From Chromobotia macracanthus (lineage: Eukaryota > Chordata > Actinopteri > Cypriniformes > Botiidae), in contig JAZGTH010000007.1 in assembly GCA_036877525.1 (NCBI GenBank), forward strand, positions 704,501 to 768,500: a DNA stretch of 64,000 nt. The letters run 5' to 3'. Under the pieces are notes generated by a model, which did not search any database, was not told where the DNA came from, and was given only the letters and a program-made list of their open reading frames with translations. The translations under genes and the position numbers were made by a program. Shown here piece after piece: positions 54,063 to 64,000 of this stretch (position 1 is the first letter of the stretch; each line of letters begins with the position of its first letter).

Positions 54063-55660
54063 TCTGGTTGGGTGGATTCAATAAAATGTTACATAAAGAC
54101 TCACTTTAGTGCTTAATAAAGAACCCAAGAAAGTACGAACATTTAATTAGGATTTATTAACAAACAGTGACAGAACTAATACTTAATAACTAATGGCATG
54201 AGACTTTAACCACATACTTATCCAATTTTTTTAACCAGTGACAGCTTGAGCGTTATTATTTCTGCCATTCCGCTTAGATACTTTTTGAATCAACATTAGG
54301 TCAAAAATGTCTCACTTTGCCCACAACAATGGATATCTACTCTGACTTTTTTCCTCCGGGGGGCAATTTATAGATCTTTTTGTTGTACAGTATGAGACAA
54401 TGGACTGAATGTCTGGCCTTAGGAGAAAAAACACTTAGCTCAGACAGATAAGATGCCTACACCACAGATTCAGCCACAGACTTTTTTCATCCTGAGGGCT
54501 TTTGAGGGCATTCTATTCACATCCACAACCTGGAAACATGTTGATCTGTTGTGTTGTTTTTAAACTACCAATAAAAATTCAAAATCAGAGTTCATATAGT
54601 TCTGAAAATAACTGTGAGTCACAGGATGAAAGAACGATTTGTGAAACGAAATAATAACCTGCTGTTTTTTTGAGCTGGGCTGAGAGAAATGGATTTCTCT
54701 GTTGCTTTCAGAGGGTGTGTTAAAATCAGGTGGGCAGACGCAGGATTACAGACTCTCTATGGACTGTCACCAGTTGTGAAAGCGAACAGAGTAAATCTTC
54801 AGGATGTAGACAGTGGTGGGGCTATATCTGCATGTATGATCGGAGTCATTGTATCTGGTGGCTCATAGCTGTGCTCACGTTTTTCTTCCTCATTGTTTCT
54901 AAGTGAGATGAGGTCTCTTTAATAGTTCAGGAGACTTGCAGGAGTTCTCAGTTATGTTTCATTAGTGTTGACTTTGTCCCGATTTTTCGAATTTTTGGGA
55001 AAAACAGAAATAGACACAAATGAACTAATTTGGTCCTGAAAGAATTAAGTAAGAATTCATATTGAGTATAAACATTCATATTGAATTCACATATAAAAAT
55101 CTCTTTTGAGACAGTAAGATCACTTCTGAAACTTTATGCTGGACAGTGTTAGCGAATCCACTTTAAAACTGCAGCTTTTTAACCTACTAAATTGAAACTA
55201 CAATTAAAATCAAGCTACTTTAATCTATTAAAATGTATATATAAAGTCATTCCAGGATAGAATTTTACAATCATTTTGTCAAGCTACTTGTTGAAAAAGA
55301 TTGTTACTGGAAAAGACATAAGATGACATGAAACATCAGTGTTGGTTCCAAGAGTTAATTGTTTGTTTTATTTTGTCTGTCATCTGTCTGCATGACATTC
55401 ACAGCTATACAAATGTGTTGACAGAGACTGCAGACAAATTGAGTGTCTGCAGTCACATCAAGTAGTAATTAGATCTGCAGACAATGAGCAGCTCCTTCAC
55501 CTCACTGATTCACAAAGAGTAGTGAGCAAGCACCAGTCCACAACAACTTTCTGAGGTCTGTGCTATAGGCAGCTGCACTTTCTAAAACTATACACAGCCT
55601 TGATTTATCAACAGTGAAAGAAATCTTCCAATATTCTAGCCATTATTTTTTGTAGTTCCT

Positions 55661-55922
55661 GAAAGCTGCAATCCATAACTTCCTGGTTAAAAATGAACAA
55701 AAATCAAGTACATTAGCGATCAGTGATCAACACAATCTCTTGACCTTACCCTAATTCACAACAAAAAGTTTATAATAATGATTTATAATTTGAGCTGTCT
55801 GTGTGATTTCCACTTTATTCAAATTCAAAATACATAATGAAAAGTATGTAAAGTAACCTGCAATTTTATGTTTTAAACAGAGATGGCGACAGAGAGACGA
55901 AAGTTACAGATTGTAGCTTTAA
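55661..55922 (+). repeat. MITE family 2 complete copy
   Basis: Left end GAAAGCTGCAATCCATAACT; right end AAAGTTACAGATTGTAGCTT. Terminal inverted repeat of about 20 bp, total about 260 bp, no coding capacity. Interior has AATAATGATTTATAATTTGA and TTTTATGTTTTAAACAGAGA. Confidence 0.75.
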
Positions 55923-56640
55923 CTAATTGGGGAAAACTTTTAATTTAAACCACGCCACCAGCCTCCCCCGTACAAACAAAGGATAGCAGGGTGTTAATAC
56001 AATATTTTTGAGAAGCTGCCAAGAGCCACCAAATTCTTCCCTTGATAACAAGAATAATAATTAAGTTATTCATTAACATAAACAATTCACGCCAATCAGG
56101 CATCAAAACATCACAAGACGCTTTGCCAAGAAGCTTTCAAAGGCAGTCTGGGAACAGCAGAAGCTGAGGCTGTACTCACAGTAAACATGGCTTCCTTGTA
56201 CCAAGCCTGAGTGCAACTGTAATTTGAAAGCTCTAAAAATCTTGATGTCACTGTTAACACCTTTTACTGTCTGTAAATGTGGTGAAAAAAGACTCAAGCT
56301 AAGTGTCAGGTCACAGAAGTCAGTCTGTGCTGGCGGCTGTGTGCAACCGTCCTGTTACCTTAGGTTTTAAACACAGAGCAGTGTACATTCAAACACTGTA
56401 ACATCATCATAGATCAAGAGTCATACTGAAAAATTAAACATGCCATTTCTCCCCTGAAGACACAAGTTCTGCTCCAATAGAAAAATGATTTCAGACAGAC
56501 TGCACGGTTAAACTAAAGTTCAATTGTATTATGAGCTCAAAGAAACTTCTATCAGCATGAGTAAACTTCATCAAGATCTCTGACTTCACACCTGGAGTCT
56601 ACAGTGTGTCTTTATAAGCTTGGTTACCTCACTAACCCTG

Positions 56641-57030
56641 ACCCAGCTAATAATTTTAGGTTGTAAGAATGTTTCCTTAACATTTCCATTAAGTAACAAA
56701 AACATAAAAAATGTTATTTTAAATGTACTGGGAAAGTTCAAAATGTACAGTTTTTTAGATGTTGTATTAATGTTATTGCCTGGTTTTAAAAACTTTATTC
56801 ACATTTTTTAAATTCTGAACATTCCACTATATATATATATATATATATTAAAAATGTTATTCCTAAGTTGCTAGTGGAATGTTCAGAATTTAAAAAAATT
56901 AAATAAAGTTTATAAATAAAACATTATTAAAAAGTTCTACCCACTATACTGCAAGAATGTTTCTGATAACTTTGAGAGAACTTTGAGAGAACATAAGCCA
57001 ATGTTCTGGGATCGTTCCCTGTTAGCTGGG
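56641..57030 (-). repeat. MITE family 1 complete copy with central (TA)n hairpin
   Basis: CCCAGCTAATAATTTTAGG at one end, GTTCCCTGTTAGCTGGGG at the other. The centre has ATTCTGAACATTCCACTA, a (TA)n run at about 56826-56849, then the inverted TAGTGGAATGTTCAGAATT, a near-perfect hairpin. Confidence 0.75.
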
Positions 57031-57899
57031 GATCCAGGCTGAAGAAGGCCTGGCCCTGTCACTCTATTCCATCTGCTGCCAGTCAGATCAAGTTCTTTCC
57101 TATTAAACTTTCATTCACTCTCCTCTTCTGAATGATGGCTCTGCATCAGAAATAATTCAGATGACACATACAGTAAATGTATGCACCACTGAAACTTTGA
57201 TCAGGGCTGTGAAGTCATCCTTTCCTGAGATCAAAAATTATTAATGCTGATATCAGATGTGACTGATCAGATCACTTATCATGTCTCTCACTGTGGATGT
57301 GTAACTGATCTTCAGAGTACTTCAGTGATCGCTTAAAGAGAATCTCTGCTGTGCAGACTTGTGCGTTTCCAAATGACAGGAGATCTTATAAGATCATTAC
57401 TGATCTAAACCTGCTTTACATTTGAAAAGAGGGGCCTCATGAACAGTGAAAACACATGAATCGACTGGAACATGTGATAATGGAGATGGGAGGCTATATG
57501 AATATTAATAATCATACACAAAAGCTTCAGTCTGCCTGTAAACAAATGAACTCCTTGGTTGAGGAGACATTCAAAAGCAGCCTATGGCTCATGTAATCAC
57601 ACACAATAGATCCAGACTTCAACACATCCTTCATCAGATGAATGATGGAAGTCTACTGCAGCGTGTCAGACTGAAAGTAAGACAGAATAATTTAACCCCT
57701 TGAGGTTCTCTATTCTTCTCCTGGACCTGACAGTGAAAAGAACTAAACAAATGCATCTAAGGGAACCGTAATCAAAAAGCAAACATCATCCATAAACAAT
57801 GAACATGCTTTATACATGTGTGTGGCTGCACGCTTCAACTAAATAATAAACCCAGCATACATGTGCTGTTCCAAGAAGCATCTATGTAAACGTCACTGC

Positions 57900-58029
57900 A
57901 AGCTTTGTTTAAACTGTTGTAATTCTGTAACATTTTTAAAACATTCCTATTCCTAACGTTACTGCAAGAATTTTTAATAACTTTGAGAGAACTTTTGAGA
58001 CTGTTGAGAGCGTTTCCTGTTGGCTGGGA
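57900..58029 (-). repeat. MITE family 1 end fragment
   Basis: GTAATTCTGTAACATTTTTA, AACGTTACTGCAAGAATTTT, AATAACTTTGAGAGAAC and CGTTTCCTGTTGGCTGGGA. Confidence 0.6.
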
Positions 58030-59091
58030 GATGGACAGAAACTGCTTGACTGGAACGTGTAAGTGAATGAATAAGATAAATATATCCCTGGACCCCTCGG
58101 AGGATAATACAGCAAATTCAGCAGACCTGCTTTATTATCTCTTTAAATATGTACAATGAAACCTCAGGTATAATAATGGAAAAGATCATATATCATACAT
58201 CAGATCACATATGATGACTAGTTGCATGAAAAGATTACAAATCAAGCTGTATGTACGTGTTCCCAGTGGAGCACTGCATGGTTCTTTAGAGAATGATGCA
58301 GTTTTCCTTCTACATCAGGGCTGTCCAGTGCTGTTTCTGAAGATCTTCCCCACTATTAGAGTCATACTCTAACACCCCACCTGTACTGTTCATGTGAACT
58401 GAATGACCTTGATTAGCTGCTTCAGGGCTTTATAAAGCTAAACTCTGTAGGAAGGTATAGCTCTAGGACTGAGAAAAGCCGATTTAAATCGCGACAAGCT
58501 AACAAGAAAATATCGTTTCGCGTCGGTTTTGTCTATATTTTGTCTGTAATGCTTTTGTGCGCTTTGGCTACAAGACTCGCTACTGCCCTCTACCGTCTGC
58601 GAGCTTGCGCTGCAATCTGTGATCCGTACACCTGCGCTAGAGCACTTTGAACATTATAAAGAGTAAACATATGAATTTCACTGCAAACACATTGTGTAGG
58701 GAAACAGGACGAAGAACCAAAACGAACTTAGAAGAACTTAAAGTGAAAATTTAAGTGTTTTTCTTGCGGGCATCACAGATGGTTCACCGCCTGACGTGCA
58801 TATGAAGACGTACAAGCTGCTGTCTTCCTCACTGTCAGTTAAACATGTCAGTTTATGTGAATGCTCAATGTAATAAAACAATCAACAACATACGAACTCG
58901 ATACGCTAAACAAACACAATCTGAACCTCTTTTCTGTTAATGCTTAGAAAGTTGCCAGAAACCGACATGTGTGTTAAATCGCTCCCTTCACCTTATTCAC
59001 AAAGCAGATCATTCTCTTTAAAAGTGTAAAGCCATCCTCGAAAAACCTCTGCTGTCAACAAAGCAATGGAGAAATACAAAGAGAGACATAC

Positions 59092-59231
59092 TGAGTGTTT
59101 GACCGCATGGGAATGTCAATCTTACGATACAATTCCCCAGCAGAATTCCTGGACAGGACGTGAGCTGTGAGTGAATCCGTGTCAGGAGGAGGAATACGGG
59201 ACTGTGCGGGACACTGGACGCTCTCCTCCAT
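59092..59231 (-). CDS. candidate first coding exon, unrecognised protein
   Basis: An ATG at 59231 (G at -3 and +4) opens a frame that runs 46 codons to the donor GTATGT: MEESVQCPAQSRIPPPDTD, LTAHVLSRNSAGELYRKIDI, PMRSNT, then CA of a split codon. The frame remains open in the candidate exon at 49458-49508. An internal acceptor just after the ATG (branch-like TTTTTAAC, then TAATGGAG) could instead make this a later exon. I do not recognise the family. Alternatives are a sema5b 5' leader exon with an upstream open frame, or chance. Confidence 0.4.
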
Positions 59232-59570
59232 TACACAACAGAGGACAATGTTAAAAAACATGAGTGCTCAACACACTGTTTATCACCCACTGCCTGTTTA
59301 ATTTTATAAATAAATGAAAAGTAAGAAATAAATAACGAAACTGCAACGTCTGATTACACGAAACAAGTCAATAATCTTCTCCAAACATTGTAATACACAT
59401 AACAGCGCTGAGATCACATTTCCGCAGAGATAAATGTCAGACTTGCCCTTTTTCATCATTTGGCAGCAGAACTCTGAAGTTCTCACGGAACTTCACAATC
59501 TCATCTTACTCCAGACAGCTGTAATAACTAGATGCAGGGGTAAGCGCCTGTAAAGAAGCGAGCTTTTACC

Positions 59571-59690
59571 TTCTGGTGAAGTCTACGGGACGCAGACGCG
59601 CAGTGACCGGCACTTCAGTGACTGACTCCCGCTGACAGACCTGCGCGGCGCCGGGAGAGGTGACTACTACAGCGGCCACAAGAAATGCAA
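59571..59690 (-). promoter_or_regulatory. CpG-rich presumptive promoter or first noncoding exon on - strand
   Basis: Locally GC- and CpG-rich (GACGCAGACGCGCAGTGACC, CTGCGCGGCGCCGGGAGAGG) in otherwise AT-rich DNA, with no TATA box. On the - strand it ends in ACCAGAAG before a possible donor GTAAAA at 59570. It contains no ATG on that strand. A likely start region for the candidate exons at 59092 and 49458, and possibly for sema5b. Confidence 0.45.
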
Positions 59691-59943
59691 ACAATAGGGG
59701 TGAGCACTCTGCCGTCAAGCTCAACGTCCAATATTTGACTCAGCTGATACCACAGCTGTTGAGGCTCCTGGTTGTTTTGTACATGTATTCTGTAACAGAC
59801 ACTTGTTTGTTGAACAGTTTCAAATGATCAATAATAAACTATTGTCGGGATTCAGACACCCCCCGCATTCAGCCCGAATGGTCTGTCCCAGAATCGGTGA
59901 GGTACAACAGCAACCACCGTTCAGCGTTCAGTGTCACACGATA

Positions 59944-61652
59944 CACAGTGATACTCACATATTCATCACAGTGATACTCACATATTCATCACACTGATAC
60001 TCACATATTCATCACAGTGATACTCACATATTCATCACAGTGATACTCACATATTCATCACAGTGATACTCACATATTCATCACACTGATACTCACATAT
60101 TCATCACACTGATACTCACATATTCATCACACTGATACTCACATATTCATCACAGTGATACTCACATATTCATCACAGTGATACTCACATATTCATCACA
60201 GTGATACTCACATATTCATCACAGTGATACTCACATATTCATACACTGATACTACATATTCATCACATGATACTCACATATTCATCACAGTGATACTCAC
60301 ATATTCATCACAGTGATACTCACATATTCATCACACTGATACTCACATATTCATCACAGTGATACTCACATATTCATCACACTGATACTCACATATTCAT
60401 CACACTGATACTCACATATTCATCACACTGATACTCACATATTCATCACACTGATACTCACATATTCATCACAGTGATACTCACATATTCATCACAGTGA
60501 TACTCACATATTCATCACAGTGATACTCACATATTCATCACACTGATACTCACATATTCATCACAGTGATACTCACATATTCATCACAGTGATACTCACA
60601 TATTCATCACACTGATACTCACATATTCATCACACTGATACTCACATATTCATCACACTGATACTCACATATTCATCACACTGATACTCACATATTCATC
60701 ACACTGATACTCACATATTCATCACACTGATACTCACATATTCATCACAGTGATACTCACATATTCATCACAGTGATACTCACATATTCATCACACTGAT
60801 ACTCACATATTCATCACAGTGATACTCACATATTCATCACACACTGATACTCACATATTCATCACACTGATACTCACATATTCATCACAGTGATACTCAC
60901 ATATTCATCACAGTGATACTCACATATTCATCACACTGATACTCACATATTCATCACAGTGATACTCACATATTCATCACAGTGATACTCACATATTCAT
61001 CACACTGATACTCACATATTCATCACAGTGATACTCACATATTCATCACACTGATACTCACATATTCATCACAGTGATACTCACATATTCATCACACTGA
61101 TACTCACATATTCATCACACTGATACTCACATATTCATCACACTGATACTCACATATTCATCACACTGATACTCACATATTCATCACAGTGATACTCACA
61201 TATTCATCACACTGATACTCACATATTCATCACACTGATACTCACATATTCATCACACTGATACTCACATATTCATCACAGTGATACTCACATATTCATC
61301 ACAGTGATACTCACATATTCATCACAGTGATACTCACATATTCATCACAGTGATACTCACATATTCATCACACTGATACTCACATATTCATCACACTGAT
61401 ACTCACATATTCATCACACTGATACTCACATATTCATCACAGTGATACTCACATATTCATCACACTGATACTCACATATTCATCACACTGATACTCACAT
61501 ATTCATCACACTGATACTCACATATTCATCACACTGATACTCACATATTCATCACACTGATACTCACATATTCATCAGACTGATACTCACATATTCATCA
61601 CACTGATACTCACATATTCATCACACTGATACTCACATATTCATCACACTGA
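59944..61652. repeat. 23-bp minisatellite, about 74 copies
   Basis: Head-to-tail units whose first 20 bases are GTGATACTCACATATTCATC, followed by ACA. Units are nearly identical, but one position is either G or C (CAGTGAT or CACTGAT) in an irregular order along the array. Rare length variants occur around 60241-60268 and 60838-60845. The right edge decays into AT-rich sequence. Confidence 0.97.
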
Positions 61653-62357
61653 TTATGACTTTCATATTCATATACCATCATATTTACATGATCACTTCTG
61701 AATAGCTGTTTGCATTAACTTGAACACACAACTGTATTAAACTAACAAAGATGATAATAAGAAATTATTGTACTTGTATTGTGTTCCCAAAATAAACGTA
61801 TTAATGAGGTATAAATATTCATATTCTTCTATTTTTTTCATATTTATTTATTGTATATAATATTATCATATATACAACATTATACATTGTTCATATATTG
61901 TTATATTAAGTTACCTTTGAACGAGTTTGATCACCGGACAATATTTATGTAAATAAACTATTTAGTTTATTGCAAATGTTGCTTGGCACAGCTGATCCTC
62001 ATCATCAGCTGTACACTGAGCACTCTTTCTGATGTTGTCTGAATGACGTCACATGCGCTTCAGACGTGTTTAATGCACAGATCAACACAGGCCTGCCTTC
62101 ACTTAACACTGAAGGTCCTCACAAAACCCGAGAGGTTCCGGGTCCAGAACCTCAGGTAATTTAAACACCTGTGCCTTTTCCAGACAGACCCGATCCCTTT
62201 AACGCGTGTTTATTTACAAGAAACAGCGCACCTTGTTCAGAGGCTTTATGAACTAAAAGTCTGTTTGTGACAGACAACAATACACAACACGTCATACTCC
62301 GTATTGCGAATTACCGTCCTTCGTTCTGGTCCAGTCGGGTTCGAAAATAAATCCTAT
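61653..62357. other. spacer between minisatellites
   Basis: AT-rich to 61990, then mixed composition. No gene, RNA or mobile element recognised. Confidence 0.6.
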
Positions 62358-62784
62358 CGGGTCTGTCTCGGGTCTAATTTCACCGGGTCTGTCTCGGGTC
62401 TAATTTCACCGGGTCTGTCTCGGGTCTAATTTCACCGGGTCTGTCTCGGGTCTAATTTCACCGGGTCTGTCTCGGGTCTAATTTCACCGGGTCTGTCTCG
62501 GGTCTAATTTCAGGTCTTCTCGGTCTAATTTCACCGGGTCTGTCTGGGTCTAATTTCACCGGGTCTGTCTCGGGTCTAATTTCACCGGGTCTGTCTCGGG
62601 TCTAATTTCACCGGGTCTGTCTCGGGTCTAATTTCACCGGGTCTGTCTCGGGTCTAATTTCACCGGGTCTGTCTCGGGTCTAATTTCACCGGGTCTGTCT
62701 CGGGTCTAATTTCACCGGGTCTGTCTCGGGTCTAATTTCACCGGGTCTGTCTCGGGTCTAATTTCACCGGGTCTGTCTCGGGTT
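62358..62784. repeat. 26-bp minisatellite, about 16 copies
   Basis: Units of CGGGTCTGTCTCGGGTCTAA followed by TTTCAC. One damaged unit near 62511-62530. CpG-containing and more GC-rich than the surroundings. Confidence 0.96.
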
Positions 62785-62820
62785 TTCCTTTAAAAAATGA
62801 ATGTATGCACGGCTACCACA

Positions 62821-62930
62821 TTCACCGCGTCGCGTTCTGCAGGGGAGCGGATTGCGCATGCGTGGACGGCCGTGGCTGCAGCTTCATGGAAGCGATATTG
62901 GAGTTGTAGGAGATTAAAATCGTATTGCTG
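62821..62930 (+). promoter_or_regulatory. presumptive promoter and first exon of a + strand gene
   Basis: GC-rich with CpGs (CACCGCGTCGCG, GGACGGCCGTGG) and a palindromic NRF1-type site TGCGCATGCG at 62853-62862. A consensus donor GTGAGT starts at 62931 after CGTATTGCTG. The only ATG (62886) opens 7 codons and stops, so the exon is probably untranslated. By human gene order the next gene would be PDIA5 on this strand, but nothing here shows its protein. Confidence 0.45.
62853..62862. promoter_or_regulatory. NRF1-like site
   Basis: TGCGCATGCG, the palindromic core of the nuclear respiratory factor 1 consensus, typical of TATA-less CpG promoters of housekeeping genes. Confidence 0.5.
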
Positions 62931-63004
62931 GTGAGTCTTCAATACGAACGTGGCCCATCCAACTGTACAGTGCGATTCTTACAAGAGAAACACTGCCTGA
63001 TGCC

Positions 63005-64000
63005 AGACCTGTGATATGAACATGCAGACCTGTGATATGAACATGCAGACCTGTGATATAACATGCAGACCTGTGATATGAACATGCAGACATGTGATAT
63101 GAACATGCAGACATGTGATATGAACATGCAGACCTGTGATATGAACATGCAGACCTGTGATATGAACATGCAGACCTGTGATATGAACATGCAGACATGT
63201 GATATGAACATGCAGACCTGTGATATGAACATGCAGACCTGTGATATGAACATGCAGACCTGTGATATGAACATGCAGACCTGTGATATGAACATGCAGA
63301 CCTGTGATATGAACATGCAGACATGTGATATAACATGCAGACCTGTGATATGAACATGCAGACATGTGATATAACATGCAGACCTGTGATATGAACATGC
63401 AGACCTGTGATATGAACATGCAGACCTGTGATATGAACATGCAGACCTGTGATATGAACATGCAGACCTGTGATATGAACATGCAGACCTGTGATATGAA
63501 CATGCAGACCTGTGATATGAAAATGCAGACATGTGATATGAACATGCAGACCTGTGATATGAACATGCAGACCTTGATATGAACATGAGAACTGTGATAT
63601 GAACATGCAGACCTGTGATATAATGTGATATGAACATGCAGACCTGTGATATGAACATGCAGACCTGTGATATGAACATGCAGACCTGTGATATGAACAT
63701 GCAGACCTGTGATATGAACATGCAGACCTGTGATATGAACATGCAGACCTGTGATATGAACATCAGAATATGCAGACCTGTGATATGAACATGCAGACCT
63801 GTGATATGAACATGCAGACCTGTGATATGAACATGCAGACCTGTGATATGAACATGCAGACCTGTGATATGAACATGCAGACCTGTGATATGAACATGCA
63901 GACATGTGATATGAACATGCAGACCTGTGATATGAACATGCAGACATGTGATATGAACATGCAGACATGTGATATGAACATGCAGACCTGTGATATGAAC
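63005..64000. repeat. 21-bp minisatellite, about 47 copies, continuing past the window
   Basis: Units of CCTGTGATATGAACATGCAG plus one base (A), with a frequent C-to-A variant (CATGTGATATG) and occasional units one base or more short (near 63060, 63330, 63372, 63570, 63621, 63761). Because 21 is a multiple of 3, long open frames arise on both strands (heptad MQTCDMN on +). It lies directly after the presumptive first-exon donor, so it is intronic if that gene is real. Confidence 0.97.

Larger units (their letters stand above)
49509..59091 (-). other. long intron between candidate 5' exons
   Basis: About 9.6 kb, AT-rich, no coding exon recognised. Contains a (GA)n tract (about 49557-49598), MITE family 1 copies (49955, 51628, 56641, 57900), MITE family 2 copies (50915, 53205, 55661) and an ostariophysan repeat (53962). 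Confidence 0.6.

Noticed and set aside
62821..62930. Naming the promoter-side gene pdia5
   Set aside because: This rests only on human gene order; no coding sequence of that gene is in the window.
62914..63981. Long repetitive open frames on both strands (up to 329 codons)
   Set aside because: They are produced by the 21-bp tandem array, whose unit length is a multiple of three. Composition is pure heptad repetition with no domain, and other frames are open at the same time.

Overview
The window is vertebrate, almost certainly teleost, nuclear DNA. Genes are broken into short exons with GT-AG introns. Introns are AT-rich and full of short inverted-repeat transposon relics, tRNA-derived SINE fragments, microsatellites and minisatellites. 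A dispersed TTCACCCAAAAATGA-type repeat common in ostariophysan fishes (carps, characins, catfishes) suggests that group; this last step is inference. There are no bacterial-type operons, CRISPR arrays or phage genes.

Layout: positions 1-5927 carry the last four coding exons of slc49a4 (dirc2) on the + strand; its 5' part lies before the window. Positions 9495-37631 carry a complete coding set for sema5b (semaphorin 5B) on the - strand. I rebuilt it exon by exon from splice sites and phase: 21 coding exons, 3303 nt, 1100 residues. The order is signal peptide, Sema domain, PSI, a series of thrombospondin type-1 repeats, one transmembrane helix and a conserved cytoplasmic tail. The two genes converge tail to tail, the same arrangement as human 3q21.1 (DIRC2/SLC49A4 then SEMA5B), which supports both names.

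Positions 37632-59700 hold no recognised gene body. They contain a compound minisatellite (38787-40136), many transposon relics, and two spliceable - strand exons (59092-59231 and 49458-49508) that share an open frame when joined and lie downstream of a CpG-rich presumptive promoter near 59.6 kb. These are either 5' exons of sema5b transcripts or the start of an unrecognised gene. Positions 59944-64000 are dominated by three large minisatellites (23-, 26- and 21-bp units). Between the second and third is a short GC-rich segment with an NRF1-like TGCGCATGCG site and a good donor at 62931, probably the first exon of a + strand gene running out of the window.

Main points for a second look: a single-base frame break in a conserved part of slc49a4; a GC-AG intron and an in-frame 18-nt alternative acceptor in sema5b; a MITE-like family with TGTTAGCTGGG ends present about 19 times, some copies fold-back; the unidentified - strand exon pair; and the minisatellite cluster around the 62.9-kb promoter. 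I did not find convincing evidence of a wholly new biological system.
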